Assembly (NCBI RefSeq): GCF_900537085.1
Contig: NZ_UNRE01000007.1
Coordinates: 183,654-247,653 of the forward strand
Length of the DNA: 64,000 bases
DNA from: Agarivorans sp. Alg241-V36
GTDB taxonomy: Bacteria > Pseudomonadota > Gammaproteobacteria > Enterobacterales > Celerinatantimonadaceae
Direction of reading: 5' to 3'
The notes beneath the pieces were generated by a model, which saw nothing but the letters and a program-made list of their open reading frames with translations, made no database searches and had not been told where the DNA came from. Shown here piece after piece: positions 43,840-52,291 of this stretch (within the stretch, counting starts at the first letter, position 1; each line of letters starts with the position of its first letter). Made by a program: the position numbers and the translations under genes.

Positions 43840-44274
43840 TTAATATTCAACTACATGTTGCCAATAAGGCTGTAAAGCCTGTTGTAGCTGAGCTATTTGT
43901 TGTTGTTTTTGTTGTTCACTATAGGGCTTGGCAGCTAACTTGCCCCAAATAGGCTGCGGCCATAAAGCATCATCATGAAAACGCACAATGTGATGCACAT
44001 GCAGCTGTGGCACCATATTACCAATGGCAGCTAGGTTTAGCTTATCGCCTTTATAAAGCGCCATTACCGCTTCGCTTAAGCGTTTAGATTCTCGCCAAAA
44101 CTGCGCTTGTTGGCAACTATCCAATTGATATATATCACCAATATCATTTTGCATTGGCACCAACACCAACCAAGGAAACTGGCTATCGTTAATCAGCAAT
44201 ACTCGTGATAACTCAAAGTCTCCCAGCCAAATGCCATCCTTTTTAAGTTGTGGATGTAAGTTAAATTCACTCAT
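43840..44274 (-). CDS. HIT domain protein
   Basis: 144 residues. It has the proteobacterial HIT layout: FPWLVLVPMQNDIGDIYQLD, then NMVPQLHVHHIVRFHDDALWP. The core reads HVHH-I-V, so the His at the third position of the HxHxH triad is displaced by one relative to the consensus. The family hydrolyses or transfers nucleotidyl groups; the substrate is unknown. The small hypothetical gene follows and may share its transcript. Confidence 0.85.
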   Translation of the reverse strand: MSEFNLHPQLKKDGIWLGDFELSRVLLINDSQFPWLVLVPMQNDIGDIYQLDSCQQAQFWRESKRLSEAVMALYKGDKLNLAAIGNMVPQLHVHHIVRFHDDALWPQPIWGKLAAKPYSEQQKQQQIAQLQQALQPYWQHVVEY

Positions 44275-44443
44275 TGTATTGTTCCTTGCGGTGATAATTT
44301 GGCAGCTCGGTGACAGACACTATACAGTGGTCAGCGTTTCGCTTATCAAAAAAAGTGCTAGAATGGCGCCAACCATAATTTAAGCTGATTTAAATCTCAA
44401 TAACTACCAGCCTTTGGCTGTTTAAAGAGCTATATCGACCACT

Positions 44444-45340
44444 ATGTTACGTTTTTTTCCAGCACCCTTGTTAATGATTCTTTCTGCCAGTTTAGCCATT
44501 TTGAATACCGCCATGGTGGGCTCTTTAATCATTGTTTGTGGAATCATTAAGCTGTTGTTACCTAAAGGTCTTTATCCTTGGGTAGGCAAATTAACCAACT
44601 TTTTAATGTGGTGCTGGAGCGAAATGAATCGCGCCATATTTAGGCTGGTTAACAACACCGAGTTTGTGATTGAAGATAAGAGTCAACTCAGCAAGAAAAG
44701 CTGGTACTTGATGATTTGTAATCATCAAAGCTGGGCCGACATAGTACTACTGTGTATGTTGTTTGGCTCGCGTATTCCCATGCCGAAATTTTTCCTAAAG
44801 CAGCAGCTATTGTACGTGCCTTTTGTTGGCTTAGCCTGTTGGGCTTTAGACATGCCTTTTATGCGCCGATACTCGCGCCAATACTTGCTCAAGCATCCAG
44901 AGAAACGCGGAAAAGACTTAGAATCTACCAAGCGCTCTTGTGAGAAGTTTAAAAGCAACCCCACCACCGTCATCAATTTTGTAGAAGGCACCCGCTTCAC
45001 TCAACAGAAGCAGCAACAATCTCACTCAAACTATCAATACCTATTACCCCCAAAGGCGCTAGGTATTGCTTACACCCTCTCAGCGCTGGGTGAGCAGTTT
45101 GACCAGATTATTGATGTTACTTTGGCTTATCCAGGCACCACCGAAGCGCTGCCGCCTTTTAAAGCCTTATTATCTGGAAAGCTCGATAAAGTGGTGGTGA
45201 AAATCGATACCATAGCGATTAACCAAGACTTACGCGGCGACTATCTGCAAGACAAACAATTTAAGCGCCACTTTAAGCTTTGGCTCGATGGCACTTGGCA
45301 AAATAAAGATCAATATCTACAAAGCGTTCTAAAAGACTAA
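44444..45340 (+). CDS. PlsC-type acyltransferase (YihG-like)
   Basis: 298 residues. N-terminal membrane segments (about 7-40), then the acyltransferase domain: NHQSWAD is the HX4D catalytic motif (about residue 92) and FVEGTRFT the EGTR motif binding phosphate. It also has LPPKALGIAYTLSAL. This composition fits the 1-acylglycerol-3-phosphate acyltransferase-like YihG group, acting on membrane phospholipid. Single gene; a 169-nt leader precedes it. Confidence 0.9.
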   Translation: MLRFFPAPLLMILSASLAILNTAMVGSLIIVCGIIKLLLPKGLYPWVGKLTNFLMWCWSEMNRAIFRLVNNTEFVIEDKSQLSKKSWYLMICNHQSWADIVLLCMLFGSRIPMPKFFLKQQLLYVPFVGLACWALDMPFMRRYSRQYLLKHPEKRGKDLESTKRSCEKFKSNPTTVINFVEGTRFTQQKQQQSHSNYQYLLPPKALGIAYTLSALGEQFDQIIDVTLAYPGTTEALPPFKALLSGKLDKVVVKIDTIAINQDLRGDYLQDKQFKRHFKLWLDGTWQNKDQYLQSVLKD

Positions 45341-45421
45341 CTCTGTTCACAATATCCAAGGCCAGATCCTGACAGCCTGATTTTACTGCTATTTTTATAG
45401 GAGCAAAAATGATGGAGAGAT

Positions 45422-47104
45422 GTGTTGCGGGGATCGCTTTGGATACTTTATTGGCTAGCAGGCTGCTGCTGGGCGGAAGATTTTAGCCCTTGGCTAGAAG
45501 AATTTCAGCCGTCTAACCTAAGCCAACAGCAGCAAATAGAAGAGCTAAATTGGTTCAAGCGAGCCGCACAACCCTATCAAGGCATGACCATTCGCGCTAT
45601 TTCAGAGCGAATTAATACCCACTGGTACGAAGCCACAGTTATAGCGCCGCTATTTTACCAACTCACCGGCATCAAAGTTATCCATGAAATCAGCGGCGAA
45701 GATGACGTAGTAAAAAAGCTGCAAAGCCAAATGGAGCTAGGCACAAATTACTACGATATTTATGTCAGCGACAGTGACTTAATCGGTGGCCATTTTCGCT
45801 CTCGCAAGATCGTCAATTTAAGCCAGTTTATGCAACACCAAGCTAAAGATGTCACCTTGCCTACTCTCGATATTCAAGACTTTATTGGCCTGGCCTTTAC
45901 CACCGACCCTTACGGCGATTTGTTGCAACTCCCTGACCAGCAATTCGCCAACTTATATTGGTATCGTCAAGACTGGTTTGAACGCCCAGAGCTGAAACAG
46001 CAATTTGAGGCCATTTACGGCTATCCTTTAGCAGTGCCAGTTAACTGGTCGGCCTACGAAGACATTGCCGAGTTCTTTACCGAACACGTAAAAGAAATAG
46101 ATGGCCAAAAAGTCTATGGACATATGGATTATGGCAAGCGCGACCCGTCACTCGGTTGGCGAATATCTGATGCTTGGCTGTCTATGGCAGGCATGGGCGA
46201 TGTAGGTTTGCCCAATGGCGTACCGGTAGACGAATGGGGCATTCGCCGCCACGGCTGCCGACCCGTTGGCGCAAGTATGAGGCGGGGCGGCGCTCTGGAC
46301 TCTCCTGCGGCGATCTACGCCATTCAAAAGTATGTTGATTGGCTAAAGCGCTATGCCCCTCCAGAGGCGCAAAAAATGACCTTTAGCCAAGCAGGTGCCG
46401 AAATAGCTAAAGGCCACATCGCCCAACAGATTTTTTGGTATACCGCCTTTATCGCCGATTTAAGCCAGCCTGATTTAGCAGTTACCGATGAAAACGGCTT
46501 ACCCTTATGGCGAGTGGCTCCGTCACCACGCGGCGCTTACTGGCAGCCTGGCATGAAATCTGGTTATCAAGATGTGGGCGCTTGGACCCTGGTAAAGTCT
46601 ACGCCTTTAAAACGTCAACAAGCCGCTTGGCTATATGCCCAATTCAATGTGGCTAAAACCGTATCATTGCGCAAAACCATGGTAGGTTTAACGCCGATTC
46701 GCCAAAGTGATGTGATGTCACCAGCTTTTAGCCAGCGCTCACAAGAGCTGGGTGGCTTGGTAGAGTTCTATCAAAGCAATGCGCGCAATGAATGGACCCC
46801 CACTGGGCTAAATGTGCCCAACTATCCGGCCTTGTCGTCTTTATGGTGGCAATACATCGGTCGCGCCAGCGATCATGGTGAGGCAGTACCACAAATTATG
46901 CAGGAACTGGCACAAAGCATGGACTTAGCCCTAGCTAAAATTGGTAAAGAAAGCCCCGGCCCTTGTAGTCCTAAACTGATTTCTGCCCAGCAAGCTGATC
47001 TATGGCTGGCTCATCCAGGTTCACCCAAGCCAAAACTAGAAAATGAAAAACCACCCGGAAAAACCTTAAACTACAATGAGTTGCTTAAACAATGGCAGCC
47101 TTAA
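45422..47104 (+). CDS. Extracellular solute-binding protein, family 1-like (orphan)
   Basis: 560 residues with an N-terminal signal peptide (LWILYWLAGCCWA then EDFSP). The pattern QGMTIRAISERINTHWY, GHMDYGKRDPSLGWRISDAW, CRPVGASMRRGGALDSPAAI and GHIAQQIFWYTAF is that of large (about 570-residue) sugar/glycerol-type ABC binding proteins. No permease or ATPase lies nearby. The start is uncertain: GTG at 45422 is the first usable codon in frame; the ATGs at 45409 and 45412 are in another frame. The last 13 nt overlap the next gene, so the two are translationally coupled. Confidence 0.8.
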   Translation: MLRGSLWILYWLAGCCWAEDFSPWLEEFQPSNLSQQQQIEELNWFKRAAQPYQGMTIRAISERINTHWYEATVIAPLFYQLTGIKVIHEISGEDDVVKKLQSQMELGTNYYDIYVSDSDLIGGHFRSRKIVNLSQFMQHQAKDVTLPTLDIQDFIGLAFTTDPYGDLLQLPDQQFANLYWYRQDWFERPELKQQFEAIYGYPLAVPVNWSAYEDIAEFFTEHVKEIDGQKVYGHMDYGKRDPSLGWRISDAWLSMAGMGDVGLPNGVPVDEWGIRRHGCRPVGASMRRGGALDSPAAIYAIQKYVDWLKRYAPPEAQKMTFSQAGAEIAKGHIAQQIFWYTAFIADLSQPDLAVTDENGLPLWRVAPSPRGAYWQPGMKSGYQDVGAWTLVKSTPLKRQQAAWLYAQFNVAKTVSLRKTMVGLTPIRQSDVMSPAFSQRSQELGGLVEFYQSNARNEWTPTGLNVPNYPALSSLWWQYIGRASDHGEAVPQIMQELAQSMDLALAKIGKESPGPCSPKLISAQQADLWLAHPGSPKPKLENEKPPGKTLNYNELLKQWQP

Positions 47105-47832
47105 AAGCCAGTTGGCTAAGTGCCAGCCTAGCATTAAGCTTGCCAGTGCAAGGCCTTGAGCTCGTGTTTAATACCTATATCGACCCGCCTTATGTCGTCC
47201 AAGAACAAAGGGGGCTGGCGGGAGTTAATATTGAGATTTATGAACTACTCAAACAACATAGTCGCTTAAACATAAGCACCCGATTATTACCTTTAAAACG
47301 GGCCTACTTGATGGCTTTGGAATCTCCGAATAATTGTGTTTTTGCCATCGAACGTAGCCAAGCCAGAGAGAGCTCTTTTATTTGGATTAGCCCAATGTAT
47401 ATCAGTCGTTTTGCGGTTTACCAGCCTCAACAAAGCATTACGCCGTTGAGCAGCATTGCAGATCTCAAACAACTAAAAATAGGCAGTTACTTAGGTAGTG
47501 GTATTGGCGAGTATTTAGAAACTCTGGGAGTAGAGGTTGATTTGGCTAAAACCAATCTTAACAGCGCTAAAAAACTGCAACGCCAACGCACGCAAGCTTG
47601 GGCCAGTGATATCTTGTCCTCGGCGTATGTGCACTACCATTACTCCTTGGGCATTCAAAAACAAGGCTTCCCATTTTATAGCTCGTTGCGCGCTATTGCC
47701 TGCAATAAAAACACTGATGCAGGCGCCTTACAAACCCTGCAAACAAGCCTTAATCAGCTACAAAAAAGTGGCAAAATCAACGAGATATTAGCCACTTACG
47801 AGCAGCAATATCAGGTTGATTTAGGCTTGTAA
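47092..47832 (+). CDS. Periplasmic amino-acid-type (SBP_bac_3) binding protein
   Basis: 246 residues. Signal peptide (ASWLSASLALSLPVQG) followed by a family-3 fold: ELVFNTYIDPPYVVQEQRGL, GVNIEIYELLKQH, a switch region LKIGSYLGSGIGEYLE and a C-terminal LNQLQKSGKINEILATYEQQ. Such single-gene forms often sense amino acids or serve as sensor inputs. It overlaps the preceding binding protein by 13 nt, an unusual pairing of two binding-protein families without a transporter. It ends at a bidirectional terminator shared with dsbA. Confidence 0.8.
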   Translation: MAALKASWLSASLALSLPVQGLELVFNTYIDPPYVVQEQRGLAGVNIEIYELLKQHSRLNISTRLLPLKRAYLMALESPNNCVFAIERSQARESSFIWISPMYISRFAVYQPQQSITPLSSIADLKQLKIGSYLGSGIGEYLETLGVEVDLAKTNLNSAKKLQRQRTQAWASDILSSAYVHYHYSLGIQKQGFPFYSSLRAIACNKNTDAGALQTLQTSLNQLQKSGKINEILATYEQQYQVDLGL

Positions 47833-47853
47833 AAATTAGGTTTGTAAAAACAA

Positions 47854-47878
47854 AAAAAGCAGCCCTAGGCTGCTTTTT
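47854..47878. terminator. Bidirectional terminator between the binding-protein pair and dsbA
   Basis: Perfect stem AAAAAGCAGCC / GGCTGCTTTTT with a CTA loop, in a convergent gap of 61 nt. A and T tracts lie on the appropriate sides for both strands. Confidence 0.9.
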
Positions 47879-47893
47879 AAAGAGTATAAGAGA

Positions 47894-48502
47894 CTAGCCC
47901 TTTAAGTTAACCAAGTAGTTAACTAACTCGTTTAATTCTTCAATTGATTTTACCGAACCAGTGTTAACTTGGTATTTACCGTTAACCACTAAGGCAGGCA
48001 CACCACGAATCTTGTAGTTCATGGTGTTCTTTTCCATTTGCGAAACCATGCCGTTCACAACAAAGCTATTGGCTGCGCTATCAAATTTCTTACCGTCTAC
48101 ACCGTTGGCAACAAAGATGCTGCGAATATCGTCACGGCTAGTGAAGTTTTGACGTTTGTTATGGATAGAGTCAAAGATGGCATTGCTAATAGCAGGCTCT
48201 ACTTCTAGCATCTCTGCTGCAGCAAAAGCGCGAACCATTTCTTCACCCATTTGGCCGCCAATAAAGCTTACGTGGTTCTTTTTGAACGCTACGCCTTCTG
48301 GTAGGGATTTTTTAATACCCTCTGCTACTGGTTCAAACTTAAAACAGTGCGGGCAGTAGTACGAGAAAAACTCGATAACTTCTGGTTTAGCGGTAGCAGT
48401 TTGCTTAATCACATCGTAGTGGGTGCCTTCTTTAAAGTCAGCCGCTATTGCCATTGGCAAAGTAAGCATTGCCATTAAACCAATCAGTAGTTTCTTCATC
48501 AC
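47894..48502 (-). CDS. dsbA: Thiol:disulfide interchange protein DsbA
   Basis: 202 residues. Signal peptide (KKLLIGLMAMLTLPMAIA), then the periplasmic thioredoxin fold with active site C50-P-H-C53 (YYCPHCFKF) and cis-Pro loop RGVPALV. It introduces disulfide bonds into exported proteins. In E. coli srkA (yihE) lies just before dsbA; here the acyl-CoA synthetase and CYTH genes lie between them. A gap of about 97 nt separates it from the upstream synthetase stop. Confidence 0.96.
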   Translation of the reverse strand: MMKKLLIGLMAMLTLPMAIAADFKEGTHYDVIKQTATAKPEVIEFFSYYCPHCFKFEPVAEGIKKSLPEGVAFKKNHVSFIGGQMGEEMVRAFAAAEMLEVEPAISNAIFDSIHNKRQNFTSRDDIRSIFVANGVDGKKFDSAANSFVVNGMVSQMEKNTMNYKIRGVPALVVNGKYQVNTGSVKSIEELNELVNYLVNLKG

Positions 48503-48599
48503 TCGGTATTTCCTTCCAGTGAACTTTATAAAAAACCGAGCATAATGATTAGCATCAGCTCGGTCAATCGTTGACTATGTTGTTGACACAAATTTACGT

Positions 48600-50255
48600 T
48601 TACCAAGATCCCATTTCAAACATTACAGTGGCGTTAGCATCTTGATGAATTAACACCGAATAATGTTGTTCAATTTGGTTTCGTCTAATTTTTAGAGTTG
48701 GGGTAAGCAAGGCGTTATCAACGTTCCAATCCTCGTTTACCACCACCACGTGTGACAACTTCGCATGGCTTTCTAATGGCTCATTCACCTTTTTAAGGGT
48801 GCGATTTAAGCTAGCTTCAATTTGCGCTTGCGAGTGCTGTTTCATTTCAGCCGCTAACACCACCAAAGCACAAGGCTGCGTGAGGGCGCTGCCCACCACA
48901 CATACCTGCTCAACCATCGAATTTTCAGCCAAGCTCTGTTCAATAGGAACGGGGGCTACATATTTTCCTTTCGCCGTTTTAAAACTTTCTTTTAATCGGC
49001 CAATAATTTTTACGTAACCTTCCGAGTCTATCTCGCCTTTATCACCGGTGTGCAGCCAACCATCAACAATCGACTCTTCAGTAAGCTCGGCGTGCTTGTA
49101 ATAGCCTTGCATCATGCCATCACCCTTGGCAAGAATTTCTCCTTGCTCAGAGATTTTTATCTCTACACCGGGACCAGCTTTGCCAATAGTGCCAATTTTA
49201 TCCGCTCTAAAAGGAACATTTAAAGTGCCATAGGCCAAGTTTTCGGTCATGCCCCAAGCTTCCGAAATATTCAGCCCAAGGCTTTGGTACCAACGTAGCA
49301 GTGAAGGCGCTACTGGCGCACTGCCGCAACCAAGTATCCTTGCTTTATTTAAGCCCAGTGCCTTTTTAATCTTGCGTTTAATTAAGCCAGAAACCAGCGG
49401 TATAGATAGCAACAGTTTGAGTTTCTTCGGTGGCAGTTTTTCAAATACCCCTTGTTGGAAGCGAGCCCACAAGCGCGGCACAGAAATAAACAAGGTAGGT
49501 TGCACACTGCGCAAGTTATCGGGGAAGGTATCTAAGGATTCTACAAACGAGACGCTAAACTGGCCACTAAAGATACTGGTACCTTGAATGTAAACCCGCT
49601 CGGTAATATGCGCCAGAGGCAGGTAAGACATAACTCGATCTTCGCTGCTCGCCTCTAGCACATCAATGAGCTTTTCACAGGCATAGCGGTAAGCAGCAAA
49701 ACTCACCTCGGCGCCTTTAGGGTCACCGGTACTGCCCGAGGTATAAATGATGGTCATGATATCTTGGGCATCCCACAGGTGATTTTTCTCAATCACTGGC
49801 ATATCTTTCAGCCAATCGCTCCATTGAATGTGGCAAGGCATTGTGGGATAGGGCATGGCCACGGTTTTTAAGCCAATAGGCACCGCCGAGGCTTGTTTGC
49901 CCCACTCGTCCAACTTACCGACAAACAATAGCTTAGCTTCACTGTGCTGGAGCACAAAAGAAATAGTATCGACGCTAGCGGTGGAATAAATAGGAATGCT
50001 TACACAGCCAGCCATCATAATGGCTAGATCAGCAATGAACCATTCAGCACTATTTTTGGCTAAAATGGCCACCTTGTCACCAGGCTCTAGGCCTTGTGAT
50101 ACCAAGCCTTGAGCAATTTGGCCAGCTTCTCGCGCCACCACTGCCCAAGTTTTCTCATGATATACGCCATCGATAGGTTGACGTAGATAAACGCGCTGCG
50201 GATCCTGCTTTTGCCAATGCATAAGTGCATCAACGGGGGTGACAAAGTTTGTCAT
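48600..50255 (-). CDS. Long-chain acyl-CoA synthetase-like AMP-dependent ligase
   Basis: 551 residues. The adenylation signature IIYTSGSTGDPKG (about 168-180) binds ATP; further motifs are EAWGMTE (about 335), GWLHTGDKGEIDSEGYVKII and GRLKESFKTAKGKYVAP with the catalytic lysine region. It activates a fatty acid with ATP to an acyl-AMP and then CoA thioester, probably at the inner face of the membrane. Chain-length preference cannot be told. It lies on the same strand as dsbA. Confidence 0.92.
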   Translation of the reverse strand: MTNFVTPVDALMHWQKQDPQRVYLRQPIDGVYHEKTWAVVAREAGQIAQGLVSQGLEPGDKVAILAKNSAEWFIADLAIMMAGCVSIPIYSTASVDTISFVLQHSEAKLLFVGKLDEWGKQASAVPIGLKTVAMPYPTMPCHIQWSDWLKDMPVIEKNHLWDAQDIMTIIYTSGSTGDPKGAEVSFAAYRYACEKLIDVLEASSEDRVMSYLPLAHITERVYIQGTSIFSGQFSVSFVESLDTFPDNLRSVQPTLFISVPRLWARFQQGVFEKLPPKKLKLLLSIPLVSGLIKRKIKKALGLNKARILGCGSAPVAPSLLRWYQSLGLNISEAWGMTENLAYGTLNVPFRADKIGTIGKAGPGVEIKISEQGEILAKGDGMMQGYYKHAELTEESIVDGWLHTGDKGEIDSEGYVKIIGRLKESFKTAKGKYVAPVPIEQSLAENSMVEQVCVVGSALTQPCALVVLAAEMKQHSQAQIEASLNRTLKKVNEPLESHAKLSHVVVVNEDWNVDNALLTPTLKIRRNQIEQHYSVLIHQDANATVMFEMGSW

Positions 50256-50368
50256 TCACAACCTCGTTACAAGTTATTCACCTTTTATATCAATCCTATA
50301 CGGCTAGCCGCAGGATGCCAGTACAAATCGAGAATAAGCCTAAGTATTGTGAACAAACACCCTGTTTA

Positions 50369-50839
50369 TCACCAGTTTTTGAAAGGCTTTTGACTCAGTT
50401 GAGAATTATAGTATTCAGCTTGCCCAGTAACTTCTTGACCAAGCCAGTCTGGCTGTTCAAAGTATTCTTGCTCGCTACTGAGCTCTACTTCGGCCACCAC
50501 TAAACCTTGGTTATCGCCCGCAAATACATCCACCTCAAAAACATGTTTAGCCATCGGCACCAGGTAGCGCACTTTATCAATCGCCCCCGGCTCACATAGG
50601 CTTAGCAATTGTTCGGCATCAGCGAGGGCAATTTCTTTTTCCCATTCATAACGGCTTAAGCCTGACTGATTACTTTTACCTTTGATGGTAAGAAAGCCTT
50701 GCTCTCCACGAATTCTAACTCTCACGGTGCGTTGTTTATCGCTATTGAGGTAAGCCTGCACAATGCGAGTTTGTTCGCTAGCTTGGCCAATAAAGGCATC
50801 GCTGCTCACTAAGAATTTACGTTCTATCTCTACACTCAT
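50369..50839 (-). CDS. CYTH domain protein
   Basis: 156 residues. EIERKFLV at the N-terminus is the defining ExExK motif, followed by RTVRVRIRGEQGFLTIKGKS and VFEVDVFAGDNQGLVVAEVE, the basic and acidic strands lining the triphosphate tunnel. Bacterial single-domain CYTH proteins are often inorganic triphosphatases or thiamine-triphosphatase-like. It lies 13 nt after srkA in the same direction. Confidence 0.93.
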   Translation of the reverse strand: MSVEIERKFLVSSDAFIGQASEQTRIVQAYLNSDKQRTVRVRIRGEQGFLTIKGKSNQSGLSRYEWEKEIALADAEQLLSLCEPGAIDKVRYLVPMAKHVFEVDVFAGDNQGLVVAEVELSSEQEYFEQPDWLGQEVTGQAEYYNSQLSQKPFKNW

Positions 50840-50852
50840 AACATAGGCTCCA

Positions 50853-51824
50853 TTAATAGGCTGGCGTTAATGACAGTGGCGGCTGTTGCAGCGCCGATAA
50901 CTGCTCTTTGAGTGCCAAGATCTGGTCTTCCCAGTAGCGTTGCGAGTTAAACCAAGGAAAAGCACGTTGAAAGGCAGCATCTTGCCAGCGCCTAGCCAAC
51001 CAGCCCATGTAGTGAATCATACGCATTGCACGCAGCGGTTCTATCAAAGCCAGCTCGCTGTTATCAAACTCACAAAAAGCTTCATAGCCTTCTAACAGCA
51101 CTTCAAGCTGCAAGCGTCGCTCGTTGTCATCACCAGCCAACATCATCCATAGATCCTGCACCGCAGGGCCATTGCGCGCGTCATCTAAGTCCACCAGCAT
51201 CGGGCCATCTCGCCACAAAATGTTGCTGGGGTGGCAATCACCATGCAAACGAATAATGCTTTTAGGTTGATAAGCCGCTTTAGCCGCATCGGCCACCTGC
51301 TCGGCAATGGTAAAAAACGGCAGGCTTAAACCCTCGGGCAGCCAGTCACGTAAAAAGTCTAAAGGCTGGTCGAGCATTTCTTCGGTGTTTATCGAACGGC
51401 GATGCTCAAATAAGGTCGTGCCCACTTTTTGGTGCATACGCCCCAGGTATTGGCCAACACGCTCTATTTGGTCAAGGTTATCCACCTCAAAACCACGCCC
51501 ACCCACGCTGGGGAAAATGGTAAACAGCCAGCCCTGATACTCAAACAAAGTGTTACCGTCTCGCACTATTGGCGCAACAATCGGCACATCAACCTCAGCC
51601 ATGGATAGGCTAAACTGGTGTTCCTCTAATATTTGCGCTTGGCTCCAACGCTCGGGGCGATAAAACTTCACCACGTAGCGCAAGCCATCTTCAGCTTTAA
51701 ACTGATACACCCGGTTTTCATAAGAATTTAAAGCGAGTAAACCGCTGCTTGGGTAGATACCCTGCGATTCAATAGCATCGAGGATGAGATCGGGATGCAA
51801 TTCAGCAAATAGAAAGGCGCTCAT
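50853..51824 (-). CDS. srkA: Stress response kinase A (YihE/RdoA-like)
   Basis: 323 residues, close to E. coli SrkA. Aminoglycoside-phosphotransferase-like kinase fold: N-lobe NRVYQFKAEDGLRYVVKFYR with the ATP-binding Lys, catalytic loop LHGDCHPSNILW and metal-binding MLVDLDDARNGPAVQDLW. It is known in E. coli as a Ser/Thr kinase that counters programmed cell death under stress. In E. coli it neighbours yihD and dsbA; here the same three genes occur within 6 kb, with insertions. Confidence 0.92.
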   Translation of the reverse strand: MSAFLFAELHPDLILDAIESQGIYPSSGLLALNSYENRVYQFKAEDGLRYVVKFYRPERWSQAQILEEHQFSLSMAEVDVPIVAPIVRDGNTLFEYQGWLFTIFPSVGGRGFEVDNLDQIERVGQYLGRMHQKVGTTLFEHRRSINTEEMLDQPLDFLRDWLPEGLSLPFFTIAEQVADAAKAAYQPKSIIRLHGDCHPSNILWRDGPMLVDLDDARNGPAVQDLWMMLAGDDNERRLQLEVLLEGYEAFCEFDNSELALIEPLRAMRMIHYMGWLARRWQDAAFQRAFPWFNSQRYWEDQILALKEQLSALQQPPLSLTPAY

Positions 51825-51883
51825 AGCAAAACTTCAACGAGAGATTATCGGCGCAGTGTAGCAGTAAAAGGGCTGACCAGCGA

Positions 51884-52285
51884 CTAAGTAGCTAGCAGTC
51901 TAAAAGCTTGCACCACTATGTAAATGCAACTGGCCCATGCCAAACCCATCACCAACGAGCGCAAGGTAGCTAAGCCATAAACATAAACTACCGGATGAAC
52001 TAGACGAGCGGCTAAAAACAATAAGGCAGGGATTTGAATAAGCTGGAAGTTAAGGCCAGCTAAATGGGCAAGCAACAAGGTGCCAGCAAATAGAATGATA
52101 GCTTCCCAGGCATTTTGCTGAGCCGCATAAATGCGTTGTCCAAAACTATCTAACTGGGCGGCTTGTTGGCGCGGGTTGTGATTATCAATCCGCCCCAACT
52201 GGCGCTTACGAACTACCGAACCCAGCGCTGCCAAGATGTAAGGCAGCGCCAGTAAGGTGGCTAAACAGGCCAAGACCAAGGTCAT
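51884..52285 (-). CDS. MAPEG family membrane protein
   Basis: 133 residues with four hydrophobic helices: LVLACLATLLALPYILAALG, AWEAIILFAGTLLLAHLAGL, LIQIPALLFLAARLVHPVVY (with the MAPEG R-x-x-H/Y-x-x-x-Y pattern) and LRSLVMGLAWASCIYIVVQA. The cytoplasmic loop (GRIDNHNPRQQA) matches the N-P-R of the family. MAPEG proteins include glutathione-dependent enzymes; the role here is unknown. It follows ccoG by 6 nt, probably one transcript. Confidence 0.88.
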   Translation of the reverse strand: MTLVLACLATLLALPYILAALGSVVRKRQLGRIDNHNPRQQAAQLDSFGQRIYAAQQNAWEAIILFAGTLLLAHLAGLNFQLIQIPALLFLAARLVHPVVYVYGLATLRSLVMGLAWASCIYIVVQAFRLLAT

Positions 52286-52291
52286 GCTAGC

